Part shown: positions 7,840-15,896 of the stretch, piece by piece
How the letters are laid out: each line of letters starts with the position of its first letter
Position numbering within the stretch: position 1 is the first letter of the stretch
From: an uncultured Alkaliphilus sp.
GTDB lineage: Bacteria > Bacillota > Clostridia > Peptostreptococcales > Natronincolaceae
Direction: 5' to 3'
NCBI GenBank assembly: GCA_938074565.1
Contig: CALJEQ010000015.1
Span: 142,511-206,510 of the forward strand
DNA length: 64,000 nucleotides
Notes under the pieces: model-generated
The model's database searches: none
Told to the model about the DNA's origin: nothing
The model's input: only the letters and a program-made list of their open reading frames with translations
Position numbers and translations under genes: made by a program

Positions 7840-10215
7840 TTATTCTTTAAGTACTTCCCTTGCAATTTTAATACCTGCCTGTCCATCAACTGCAAAATAG
7901 TCCGCACCAATCATTTCAGCATATTGTAGGTTTAAAACAGCTCCCCCCACCATCACTTTACAATCTGGCACTTCCTTTTTTAACATTTCAATGGTTATTT
8001 CCATATTTTTAACTGTTGTGGTCATTAAAGCACTTAATCCCACCAACTTAATATTTTGTTGTTTAACTGTATCTACAATTAACTGTGGGTCAACATCCTT
8101 CCCTAAGTCAATTACTGGATAACCATAGTTTTCCAAAAGCATTTTTGCAATGTTCTTACCAATATCATGTATATCTCCCTTAACAGTTGCTAAAAGAACT
8201 TTTCCTTTTTCAACTTCTTTAAACTCTTGAAGAGATGAGTTTTTTATAATCTCTAACCCAGCCTTCACCGTCTCTGCTGCCCTTAAAAGTTGTGGTAAAA
8301 AGAAGTCACCCTTTTCGTAGCCTTTTCCCACTTCGTCTAGGGCTGGTATAAAGTTTTGATTTATAATATCAAAGGCAGACTTATTTGTTAGTAGTTCTTT
8401 TACTTCCTCTGCCACTTCAATTTTTCTACCTTCAATAATAAGGGTGGTTAAATCTTTATTTGTTGTTTGGGAGTTTTGTAGGGTTGGTACTCCCAATGTG
8501 TTGGTATTACTTTTAAATTTTTCTATAAATAACTTTGCTTCTTCATCTTCATTATTAAGTACCCTAAAGGCATCAATGGTTCCCATCATCTCTTTTGAAA
8601 GGGGATCTAAAATAGGTGCATCAAGCCCTGCTGACAAAGCTGTTGCTAAAAATGTTCTGTTTAATAGCTCTCGGTTAGGTAACCCAAAAGAAACATTACT
8701 TACCCCCAAAGCTGTTTTTAACCCTAGTTCTTCCTTAACTAGTGTAACAGCTTTAATGGTTTCCATTACCATAGATTGTTGGGCTGAAGCAGTTACTACT
8801 AAACAGTCTATAATTAAGTCTTCCTTAGGAATACCATAATCCATTGCTCTTTCCATTATTCTTTTTGCTATGGTAAGCCTTTCTTCTGCTGTTTCAGGTA
8901 TTCCACCTTCATCTAAGGTTAACCCAATTAAAGTAGCCCCATACTTTTTTGCAATGGGGAAAACTTTAGACATAACAGATTCTTTTCCATTTACCGAATT
9001 GATTATTGGCTTTCCATTATATATTCTAGCAGCAGCCTCCATAGCCTCTGTATTTACAGTATCAATTTGTAGAGGTGTATCCACCACACCTTGAATATCT
9101 TTAATTACTTGTGGTAGTATTAATTTTTCATCTATTTCTGGTAAACCAACATTAACATCCAACACCTGTGCCCCAAAGTTACTTTGTTCTATAGCTTCAT
9201 TTAACAAAACTTCCATTTGTTTATTTCTTAGGGCTTCCTTTAATCTTTTTTTACCCGTCGGATTAATTCTTTCTCCTATAACAGTTGTTTTATTATCTAG
9301 TATAACCATTTTTGTAGCAGAAGTTGTTGCAGTGACTAATTGAACATTTCTTTTTGGAGATTTTTTTTCACTAACAATATTTTTAATTGCCTCAATATGT
9401 TGTGGTGTAGTTCCACAACATCCCCCCAAAACCTGTACTCCCATTTCTACCATTTTTTTATAATAATCACCAAAAGCCACTGGGTCTACAGGAAAAATAG
9501 TTTCATCCCCTTCTAAGTAGGGTAACCCTGCGTTGGATTGTACTATTACAGGTACTTTTGCATATTTTAAAATGGAAGGTAATATGGTTAGCATTTCTTC
9601 TGGACCTAAAGAACAGTTAATACCTAAAGCATCAACCCCTAAACTTTGTAGTACAAGGGTTGCTGTTATTGGATCTGTTCCTAAAAAAGTTCTACCATCC
9701 TTTTGAAAGGTCATGGTACAGAAAATGGGTAATTGACTATTTTCCTTTGCTGCTAATATGGCTGCCTTTGCTTCATAAAGATCAGAAAAGGTTTCAATTA
9801 AGATACAGTCAGCCCCTGCCTTCACCCCTGCTTTAACTTGCCTTTGAAAAATTTCATAGGCTCTGTTAAAACTAATGTCGCCTATGGGTTCCATCATCTG
9901 CCCTAAAGGTCCTATATCCAACGCAACATAGGTTGCTCCAGATCCCTTAGCAACGGTTATTCCAGCTTCTATAATTTCCTCTACAGAATATTTACTGTCT
10001 TTTAATTTCAGTTCATTTGCTTGAAACGTATTAGCGGTTATTACTTGTGCCCCTGCATCAATATATGCCTTATGGATATTACCAATAATGGTGGGTTCTT
10101 CTATATTATAAACTTCTGGTAAAGCCCCTACTTTTAATCCAGATTTTTGTAACATTGTCCCCATAGCACCATCAAAAATTAGATAACTATTGGGTTTCTC
10201 CTGTAATAAGCTCAC
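7840..10215 (-). CDS. metH: Cobalamin-dependent methionine synthase lacking the reactivation domain
   Basis: A 791-residue protein that methylates homocysteine using methyltetrahydrofolate and B12. Domains in order are the homocysteine S-methyltransferase (about 1-290, zinc cysteines in GINCSLGP and GGCCGTTP), the pterin-binding domain (about 300-570, with GERINPTGKKR), the B12 cap (about 585-660) and the B12-binding domain (about 665-790, with DIHDIGKN carrying the lower-ligand histidine). The C-terminal AdoMet-dependent reactivation domain of E. coli MetH is absent and is supplied by the gene upstream. The GTG start lies inside that gene's 3' end (29-base overlap), implying coupled translation. 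Confidence 0.93.
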   Translation of the reverse strand: MSLLQEKPNSYLIFDGAMGTMLQKSGLKVGALPEVYNIEEPTIIGNIHKAYIDAGAQVITANTFQANELKLKDSKYSVEEIIEAGITVAKGSGATYVALDIGPLGQMMEPIGDISFNRAYEIFQRQVKAGVKAGADCILIETFSDLYEAKAAILAAKENSQLPIFCTMTFQKDGRTFLGTDPITATLVLQSLGVDALGINCSLGPEEMLTILPSILKYAKVPVIVQSNAGLPYLEGDETIFPVDPVAFGDYYKKMVEMGVQVLGGCCGTTPQHIEAIKNIVSEKKSPKRNVQLVTATTSATKMVILDNKTTVIGERINPTGKKRLKEALRNKQMEVLLNEAIEQSNFGAQVLDVNVGLPEIDEKLILPQVIKDIQGVVDTPLQIDTVNTEAMEAAARIYNGKPIINSVNGKESVMSKVFPIAKKYGATLIGLTLDEGGIPETAEERLTIAKRIMERAMDYGIPKEDLIIDCLVVTASAQQSMVMETIKAVTLVKEELGLKTALGVSNVSFGLPNRELLNRTFLATALSAGLDAPILDPLSKEMMGTIDAFRVLNNEDEEAKLFIEKFKSNTNTLGVPTLQNSQTTNKDLTTLIIEGRKIEVAEEVKELLTNKSAFDIINQNFIPALDEVGKGYEKGDFFLPQLLRAAETVKAGLEIIKNSSLQEFKEVEKGKVLLATVKGDIHDIGKNIAKMLLENYGYPVIDLGKDVDPQLIVDTVKQQNIKLVGLSALMTTTVKNMEITIEMLKKEVPDCKVMVGGAVLNLQYAEMIGADYFAVDGQAGIKIAREVLKE

Positions 10216-10873
10216 AACCCTTTTCCTCCCTTTTATATCTGCAATATGTATAGGTATTACATTCTTTACAGTTTTTTTCTAGTTTCTCTACTGTTTGTTG
10301 AGTGAATCCAATACATGCCGTTATTGATTTTCTTGGTAATAGTATGTGCTCATTGGTACAACTTAGCCCAATCTTAGAAAAGGCATTTAATTGTTGCAAT
10401 ATCTTTGGTTGAAAACCAATAGAAAAGTCGCCATAACCAGGGCTAAACCTTGAAGTTATTGAACAACCTTCCTTTTTAGCTATTTTTTCTATTTCTTCTT
10501 CTACTTCATTGCATACACTTTCTATAGCTTCTGCTCCACAGGCATCCAATACAACAGCCCTTGTCATATTGGTATATTGATAGGCTTTTATTTTTCTATC
10601 TACTTCAACCCCCAATGTAGCTGCTAGAAGAATAACCTTAGAAGAATTTATTAAATGGGCTGAAATTGATTTCCCCTTTAAAGAGAATAACCCATCTAAT
10701 AATTTGACTTCTTCTTTAAGGTGATTAATTTCAAACAATTGATATACATAGAGGGGTTTTGAAATGGCTTTTATTTCTTTTATACAGTCATCTATCAATC
10801 GATCTAAGTCGTCCTCCATTTTTTGCCCTCTATAGCCAAGAAAACGCAATACCTCTTTTTTTCTAATCTCCAC
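10187..10873 (-). CDS. Stand-alone methionine synthase activation-domain protein
   Basis: A 228-residue protein resembling the C-terminal AdoMet-binding reactivation domain of MetH. SRFSPGYGDFSIGFQ corresponds to the conserved RxSPGY AdoMet motif. It has a cysteine-rich C terminus (CKECNTYTYCRY). Split arrangements occur in clostridia and Thermotogales. It should reductively methylate inactive cob(II)alamin on MetH. The GTG start follows AAGGGG by 8 bases. It sits between metF and metH, so the operon makes methyl-THF, transfers the methyl group, and repairs the enzyme. Confidence 0.88.
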   Translation of the reverse strand: MEIRKKEVLRFLGYRGQKMEDDLDRLIDDCIKEIKAISKPLYVYQLFEINHLKEEVKLLDGLFSLKGKSISAHLINSSKVILLAATLGVEVDRKIKAYQYTNMTRAVVLDACGAEAIESVCNEVEEEIEKIAKKEGCSITSRFSPGYGDFSIGFQPKILQQLNAFSKIGLSCTNEHILLPRKSITACIGFTQQTVEKLEKNCKECNTYTYCRYKREEKGCELITGETQ

Positions 10874-10890
10874 TTACCACACCCCTTGTT

Positions 10891-11763
10891 TTATACAACC
10901 TTCAACTGCTGTCCTTGTTTACTTAATATTTCCTTTGCTATAGTAGGTTGATTCATGGTATATAGGTGAATTCCCTCTACTCCATTGGCAATTAAATCTG
11001 ATACTTGTTCTGCTGCATATTCTATACCCTGTTGTCTTAATAGTTCTGGCTTGTTTTCGTATCTTGCCAATAATTTTATCACCTTTGCAGGTAAAGATGC
11101 ACCACATAAATATATCATTTTTTCTATCTGTTTCTTACTTAGTATCGGCATAACTCCTGCTGAAACCTTACAGTTTATTGCTTCTTCTTTTATTCTATCT
11201 AAAAATTGATAGAATATTTTATTATCGAAAAACAACTGACTTACTAAGAAATCTGCACCTGCTTCAACTTTTTCTTTTAGAAACTTTATATCTTCTCTTT
11301 CGTCATCACACTCAACATGTCCTTCTGGATAAGTAGCAGCCCCTATAGAAAAATCTCCATAGTCTTTTAATTCTCTAATTAAATCAATAGCATAATTATA
11401 CTGATTTTCTTCCCCTTCTGCAAAGTCTATAGACCTATCTCCCCTTAACGCCAATACGTTTTGTAAATTATTTTCTTTTAACTCTTTTAAACATTGCTGT
11501 ACTACTTCTTTACTTGAGTTGATACATGTAAGATGGGGTAAAGCTTCAATTCCGTAATTGTTTTTGATAATGGATGCGATATTAATAGTTTGGTTTCCCC
11601 CAGTTCCTCCTGCCCCATAGGTTACACTGATGAAATCTGGCTTTAAATCAGCTAAACCATTGATGGTTTTGTAAATAGTGCTAATGTCAGCCTCTTTTTT
11701 TGGTGGAAAGATTTCAAAAGATATAACTGGTTTTTTTTGTTGAAACAAATCAATAATCTTCAT
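10891..11763 (-). CDS. metF: 5,10-methylenetetrahydrofolate reductase MetF
   Basis: A 290-residue FAD-dependent TIM-barrel enzyme that reduces methylene-THF to methyl-THF for MetH. SFEIFPPK at the N terminus, SVTYGAGGTGG, LALRGD and FLVSQLFFDN are the standard family motifs. AAGGGG lies 8 bases before the ATG. It leads the three-gene methionine operon. An IS30-type element is inserted about 70 bases upstream, so the original control region, possibly including a leader riboswitch, may have been removed or separated from the gene. Confidence 0.94.
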   Translation of the reverse strand: MKIIDLFQQKKPVISFEIFPPKKEADISTIYKTINGLADLKPDFISVTYGAGGTGGNQTINIASIIKNNYGIEALPHLTCINSSKEVVQQCLKELKENNLQNVLALRGDRSIDFAEGEENQYNYAIDLIRELKDYGDFSIGAATYPEGHVECDDEREDIKFLKEKVEAGADFLVSQLFFDNKIFYQFLDRIKEEAINCKVSAGVMPILSKKQIEKMIYLCGASLPAKVIKLLARYENKPELLRQQGIEYAAEQVSDLIANGVEGIHLYTMNQPTIAKEILSKQGQQLKVV

Positions 11764-11835
11764 AACAATATCCCCTTTTATACTTTACTTTTATATTTAA
11801 TTTAACTTTATATTTTTTCGCTTCATTGTATAATT

Positions 11836-13014
11836 AAATTGAACTAATAGAAAAAAATCCATAGTGGACCAAACTGTAATATAATTAGATCACCACAAAA
11901 TAACCAATTACAGGAAGGTGCACACTATGGACTACTCTAATGATACACCATTATCCCGAAAGAATAAACATCTAAATGTTTACGAGCGAGGTCAAGTCGC
12001 TTTACTCCACGCTGAAGGGCTATCTTCCTATGCTATTGGAAAGAGAATAGGAAGAGCTTCAAACACCATTAGAAATGAGCTCAAACGTGGTACAGTTCCT
12101 CAAATCAAAGGTAATAAGACAGTTATGATCTATTATCCTGATACAGGACAATGTGTCTATGAAGCCAATCGTAAGAACTGTGGTACTAAGTTTAAACTCG
12201 TCGAATGCGAAGAATTTATCGAACATGTTACCGAGCTATTCTTCGAGAAAAAGCAATCCTTGGATTCTATCTGCGGAGCAGCTCAAAGACATGATAAATT
12301 CCCCAAATCAAAGATGGTGTGTACTAAAACCCTCTACAACTATGTGGATGCTGGTTTGCTTAGTATTGCCAACATAGATCTGCCTTTAAAGGTTAAACGT
12401 TCTTCTAAAAGCACAAGAACCAAACGACATAAAAAGAATCTTGGTACTAGTATATCTGAACGCCCTGAGAACATTAATGATCGTAGTGAATTTGGTCATT
12501 GGGAGATTGATACTGTCATCGGAAGAAAGAATAAATATGATGCTGTTTTACTGACTATGACAGAACGAAAGACCCGTAAAGAACTTATTAGAAAAATACC
12601 TAGCAAAACAGCAGAAGCTGTTCAAAATGCTATCTCTAACTTAATCAAAGAAGCTGGAAACTACTTTTCAAAAGTATTTAAAAGCTTTACTTGTGATAAT
12701 GGTTCGGAGTTTGCAGAAATTGCATCGATTGAGCATACCACTAACACTAAAGTCTTCTTCGCTCATCCCTATTCATCAGGAGAAAGAGGTACTAATGAAC
12801 GTCATAACGGTCTCATAAGACGTTTTATCCCCAAAGGTAGAAGTATAAGTGATTTTTCAGTTGAGTCTATTGCAAGAGTGCAAAATTGGTGTAACACTTT
12901 GCCAAGAAAAATACTCCATTATCTTACTCCAGATGAATCATTCGAAGATCACTTAAGAGAGATTATATACGACTAAATATCCATAATATTACAGTTTAAA
13001 AATTAGTTCAATTT
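11836..13014 (+). mobile_element. IS30-family insertion sequence
   Basis: The ends are inverted repeats: AAATTGAACTAAT at 11836-11848 and its complement at 13002-13014. An inner shared segment, AAACTGTAATAT, lies further in on both sides at different distances. One transposase gene fills the element. The total length of about 1.18 kb is usual for IS30. No clear target-site duplication is visible. The open frame of the next gene runs into the right end, so insertion or an adjacent deletion cut that gene. Confidence 0.85.
11927..12976 (+). CDS. IS30-family transposase
   Basis: A 349-residue DDE transposase. The N-terminal helix-turn-helix (about 12-60) reads as an IS30-type YERGQVALLHAEG...IGKRIGRASNTIRNEL. 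The catalytic acids are in GHWEIDTVIG, CDNGSEF and GTNERHNGLIRRFIPKG, which is the IS30 signature around the last glutamate. The ATG is chosen because AGGAAGG lies 8 bases ahead; an upstream GTG overlaps that site. The gene looks intact and could be active. Confidence 0.93.
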   Translation: MDYSNDTPLSRKNKHLNVYERGQVALLHAEGLSSYAIGKRIGRASNTIRNELKRGTVPQIKGNKTVMIYYPDTGQCVYEANRKNCGTKFKLVECEEFIEHVTELFFEKKQSLDSICGAAQRHDKFPKSKMVCTKTLYNYVDAGLLSIANIDLPLKVKRSSKSTRTKRHKKNLGTSISERPENINDRSEFGHWEIDTVIGRKNKYDAVLLTMTERKTRKELIRKIPSKTAEAVQNAISNLIKEAGNYFSKVFKSFTCDNGSEFAEIASIEHTTNTKVFFAHPYSSGERGTNERHNGLIRRFIPKGRSISDFSVESIARVQNWCNTLPRKILHYLTPDESFEDHLREIIYD

Positions 13015-13052
13015 GCTATTGCAATTTAGGACAAATATTAAAAACAAAAAAA

Positions 13053-13829
13053 GTGTTGGATGGTAATAAATTTATTAGAAAAATTAATGAAAGTCCTGAT
13101 GGAAATCAACATCTACATGGTTTAGGAGTTGTGGTTGCAGGCTTAATAGATGGGGTAAACCCTTGCGCGATATCTATGATCCTATTTTTTTTAACTTTTG
13201 TACAAGTCCAGAATAGAAAAAGAACTTTTTTAATTGGTTTCTTATTTATTTTGGGAACCTTCATATCATACTTTTTACTTGGGACAGTACTATTTAAGCT
13301 AATATCAAGAATTAACATTCCACTCATTAGATTACTTATTAGATATTTCATGCTAATATTTGTTATTGTACTAATAATATTAAATTTAAAAGACTACTAC
13401 TCTGCTAAAGGATTAAAATATGGCAAAATTATTTTACAGTTACCACCTTATTTACGAAGACTATCCCACAGAATAATTAAACAATTATCGACAACTAGTT
13501 CAAATACTAAAGTTATGGCTATACTTGCCTTTATAACTGGTATATTAATTTCCTTAACTGAATTTTTATGTACAGCACAAATCTATCTTCCAACAATTGT
13601 ATCAATTATACAGCTTAGTGGTAATGTATCATTAACACTCAAAGCAATTATAATGCTGCTTATTTATAACATAGGTTTTATTACACCTTTATTGATTATC
13701 TTAACTACAATTTGCATAGGTGCAAAGGTATTAGATCTTTCTGAAGTAGTTCGTAAACATTTACCTAAAATCAAACTAATAAATGCTCTATTTTTTACTA
13801 TCATCCTTATTTTACTATTAATTACCTAA
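13053..13829 (+). CDS. CcdA/DsbD-like thiol-electron membrane protein, 5'-truncated by the IS
   Basis: Six or more hydrophobic segments carry the two conserved cysteines of this superfamily: DGVNPCAISM near residue 37, and EFLCTAQIYLP in the second half. Such proteins pass electrons from cytoplasmic thioredoxin across the membrane to external thioredoxin-like proteins. Relatives usually have an extra N-terminal domain. Here the frame stays open upstream from 13053 to the IS boundary at 13014, coding CYCNLGQILKTKK, with no ribosome site before the nominal GTG. This suggests the original 5' part was lost to the IS30 element. The thioredoxin-like gene downstream is its likely partner. The remaining gene may be expressed poorly or not at all. 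Confidence 0.75.
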   Translation: MLDGNKFIRKINESPDGNQHLHGLGVVVAGLIDGVNPCAISMILFFLTFVQVQNRKRTFLIGFLFILGTFISYFLLGTVLFKLISRINIPLIRLLIRYFMLIFVIVLIILNLKDYYSAKGLKYGKIILQLPPYLRRLSHRIIKQLSTTSSNTKVMAILAFITGILISLTEFLCTAQIYLPTIVSIIQLSGNVSLTLKAIIMLLIYNIGFITPLLIILTTICIGAKVLDLSEVVRKHLPKIKLINALFFTIILILLLIT

Positions 13830-13847
13830 TGGAGGGAGGTTTTTAAA

Positions 13848-14162
13848 GTGCATCTTTCAAAAATAACGCTATTTGATGAAGAAGGAAAAAAGTTGCTAGA
13901 AGAGGGTAGTATTCATCTTCCTATTAAAGAAAATTTTATTATTATGAAAAGTAAAGAATATTTTAATGATCCAGAACCCTGTATAATCCACAGAACTGCG
14001 GTACTTAATCTTATAGGAGGTGAAATAAGTAAGTTACTCTTTGAATATTCTCAGAATACAAATGAAATCAATACCCTGCAATGGGTCTATGTACCTCAGA
14101 CAATTAAAGATATGCTTGAATTGGAAGTAGTTCCTCATAGAATGGAATTTATAATCATATGA
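13848..14162 (+). CDS. Unknown 104-residue protein in the redox gene set
   Basis: I do not recognise this soluble protein. It begins with GTG, 8 bases after the excellent site GGAGGGAGG, so it is very likely translated. It has no signal peptide or membrane helix. One cysteine is present (EPCIIH), and the predicted pattern is mixed strand and helix. It lies 18 bases after the CcdA-like gene, and its stop overlaps an ATG of the thioredoxin-like frame, so all belong to one operon. A role in maturation or delivery of the small cysteine-rich peptide is possible but unproven. Confidence 0.65.
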   Translation: MHLSKITLFDEEGKKLLEEGSIHLPIKENFIIMKSKEYFNDPEPCIIHRTAVLNLIGGEISKLLFEYSQNTNEINTLQWVYVPQTIKDMLELEVVPHRMEFIII

Positions 14163-14182
14163 AAGAAAGAAGGTGTTTGGTA

Positions 14183-14728
14183 TTGAAAAGTAAAATCATT
14201 AATACTGCCATATTAATATGGATTATAGCCTTAACATGTTTAGCTGGATATACTGTATACACAAATTATAAGTTATCCATAGCCAGGAATCAAAGTTTTA
14301 CTAGTATCAATAGTAATATCGCAAATATAGATGTGAACTTACAAATAGAGAAAGGTGAAGAACAAATAATAATAGGAGAAATAATTAATAAAGAGAATGT
14401 AAATACTCTACTAATATTTTCATCAATCGGCTGTGAAGCTTGTGATGAACAACTAAGCTACTTAGAAGAAGCAAAGAGACAGAATAAACTAAAACTTGAC
14501 CCCAAGCTGATAGTTATTGAAAATAACTTTCAAAATTCAAAAAATAATGATATATTTCTTGATTATTTCACTATAACTAATAAAAATTACATGACATACT
14601 TTGACAACTCTCCTACGCCCCTAACGCTAGTAGTTGATTCCAAAGGTAACGTATTATATTCACATACTGGATGGTCTCGAGGCAAAAACTCGATAAAAAT
14701 GTTTGTTGATAAAATTAATTCTTTCTAA
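14183..14728 (+). CDS. Membrane-anchored thioredoxin-like protein (TlpA/MauD-like)
   Basis: A 181-residue protein with one N-terminal transmembrane anchor (about residues 5-26) and an external thioredoxin-like domain. The redox motif is GCEAC (CxxC), in FSSIGCEACDEQLSYL. The cis-proline loop is NSPTPLTLVVDSKG. The TTG start is chosen because AGAAGGTG lies 7 bases before it; an upstream in-frame ATG overlaps the previous stop but lacks a ribosome site. With the CcdA-like membrane protein it forms a complete route for electrons to exported thiols, which the cysteine-rich peptide encoded next would plausibly need for folding. Confidence 0.8.
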   Translation: MKSKIINTAILIWIIALTCLAGYTVYTNYKLSIARNQSFTSINSNIANIDVNLQIEKGEEQIIIGEIINKENVNTLLIFSSIGCEACDEQLSYLEEAKRQNKLKLDPKLIVIENNFQNSKNNDIFLDYFTITNKNYMTYFDNSPTPLTLVVDSKGNVLYSHTGWSRGKNSIKMFVDKINSF

Positions 14729-14777
14729 GTATATTGTAAGTGGAGAATAAAAATAAAATATACTAGGAGTGATGAAT

Positions 14778-15011
14778 ATGAAAAATATGAAGAATAGAAA
14801 AATGCTTATTATTTTCTTAACTCTAATTACAATCATTTTATCTTCAAATCTTTTAACTGCGACCGCATACCCAAATGATAACTGTATGATAGGAGATAAG
14901 CTCCTTTTTTGTTACCCTGATGGCATGGGATATACCTGTTGTTATCAAGAAATCTATTTATGTGGTAGTTATACCTATTATGGAAATAAATATTGCAGAG
15001 TGGAACTCTAG
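14778..15011 (+). CDS. Secreted six-cysteine peptide with cystine-knot-like spacing
   Basis: A 77-residue precursor with a clear Sec signal (MKNMKNRK, hydrophobic core, and a TATA-Y cleavage site) and a mature part of about 47 residues. The mature cysteines follow C-x8-C-x8-CC-x6-C-x10-C. This is the C-C-CC-C-C framework of inhibitor cystine-knot (knottin) peptides; I know no matching bacterial family. The mature part is rich in Tyr and Gly. AGGAG stands 8 bases ahead of the ATG. It ends an operon with an external thioredoxin and a CcdA-like protein, fitting disulfide-dependent folding. A toxin, signal or structural role cannot be told apart. Confidence 0.7.
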   Translation: MKNMKNRKMLIIFLTLITIILSSNLLTATAYPNDNCMIGDKLLFCYPDGMGYTCCYQEIYLCGSYTYYGNKYCRVEL

Positions 15012-15092
15012 TTTTTTAATAGCTCAAGTTCATTATTATTTTAAATAGCTTCACTATATGAAATAAAATTCTCCACTTACTTTATCCTAACT

Positions 15093-15146
15093 CTGTAGAA
15101 AACACAGTATTTAATGTATAAATTAAATTAATTGTGTTTTCTACAG
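15093..15146 (+). terminator. Long hairpin downstream of the cysteine-rich peptide operon
   Basis: CTGTAGAAAACACA (15093-15106) pairs perfectly with TGTGTTTTCTACAG (15133-15146) across a 26-base AT-rich loop. It is about 80 bases after the peptide gene. There is no T-tract directly after it, so it may be a weak terminator, an mRNA-stabilising structure or a small palindromic insertion. Confidence 0.4.
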
Positions 15147-15256
15147 ATAAAATTAATAAAGAAAAAGGAATACTCTGCTTTATTATCAAATTAAGTTACT
15201 TAAAAGAAGTGAAAAGACAAAAATACTACCCTGCTTTTAGCCTTTATATAGCATAA
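15146..15256 (+). pseudogene. Relic of a second thioredoxin-like gene
   Basis: The frame reads DKINKEKGILCF, then KLSYLKEVKRQKYYPAF, then a stop. This matches INKENVNTLLIF and QLSYLEEAKRQNKLKL of the intact thioredoxin-like protein 0.7 kb upstream. The CxxC segment between the two blocks is missing. DNA similarity is also visible over the second block. It lacks a start and the C-terminal half, so it is a dead fragment of a duplicated gene. Confidence 0.55.
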
Positions 15257-15692
15257 CACAACACTTCACATTCATTAAGAGGGAAACATCCCCATGTTAC
15301 CCCGCACAATCCAACTATCATTTTTTCATATGAGGGAACATAAATTATCTCACTTTAAATCCAGTTATTCCAACCACCCTAACCCTTCTTTAGCCCTACC
15401 ATACACTCAACATGTCACGCATGTGGAGATAAAACATTATTTCTACAAACATTTAAAAAAATACCAATCCCCATATATTGTTTTTTGGTAATTGTTAAAG
15501 TCGGTAAAATTTTTAAAATCAAAATAAAGTCATCATAAACTTATGCTATATTATATATTAACTGCTTATCATTAAAATATAGGTATTATAGAAATTACAA
15601 TTAACAAAGGAGAAAATTTGCGCTTAATTATATATTCAATAATATTAGGATATTTAGGACTTTAATAGTCATTCATAGTCAAAAATACAAAA

Positions 15693-15737
15693 AACCTAGT
15701 AGCAATAGCCCATTCTAAGACTACTACCAACTAGGTT
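15693..15737. terminator. Hairpin upstream of the tandem repeats
   Basis: AACCTAGT (15693-15700) pairs with ACTAGGTT (15730-15737), with an inner GTAG/CTAC pairing. An A-tract precedes it on the plus strand, giving a T-rich tail for leftward transcripts that run past proC. It is a weak terminator candidate. Confidence 0.35.
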
Positions 15738-15751
15738 CCATGTTAAGACTT

Positions 15752-15853
15752 ATTGTTTTAATCTTTATCTTTAATCACTATCTTTAATCACTATGTTAAT
15801 CATTGCTTTTAATCATTATCTTTAATCATTAACTTTAATCATTATCTTTTAAT
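15752..15853. repeat. Degenerate 12-13 bp tandem repeat (unit near TCTTTAATCATTA)
   Basis: About seven head-to-tail copies of a 12-13 base unit (variants TCTTTAATCACTA, TCTTTAATCATTA, ACTTTAATCATTA) run from 15752 to 15853, just beyond the 3' end of proC. The units are contiguous, with no spacers, so it is not a CRISPR array. It may vary in copy number between strains. Confidence 0.75.
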
Positions 15854-15896
15854 TTAATATAAGTTCTAGTTAATCATCCCTCACAAACCAAACTCC

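Larger units (their letters stand above)
15012..15896. other. 885-base gene-poor stretch with hairpins, a gene relic and tandem repeats
   Basis: No convincing intact gene is present. It holds a 14-base-pair hairpin (15093-15146), a decayed fragment of a thioredoxin-like gene (15146-15256), a second hairpin (15693-15737) and a 13-base tandem repeat (15752-15853). A 65-codon open frame at 15294-15491 lacks a ribosome site and looks like chance. AAAGGAG at 15607-15613 precedes only a 15-codon hydrophobic frame (15618-15665). Confidence 0.6.

Noticed and set aside
15294..15491. 65-codon open frame after the knottin operon
   Set aside because: No ribosome site, unusual His/Pro/Tyr composition and no recognisable motif; most likely a chance frame in non-coding DNA.
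15618..15665. 15-codon hydrophobic frame behind AAAGGAG
   Set aside because: The ribosome site is good but the frame is too short to support without translation data.
15752..15853. Repeat array that might be a CRISPR
   Set aside because: Units are 12-13 bases, degenerate and contiguous with no spacers, and no cas genes are in the window.
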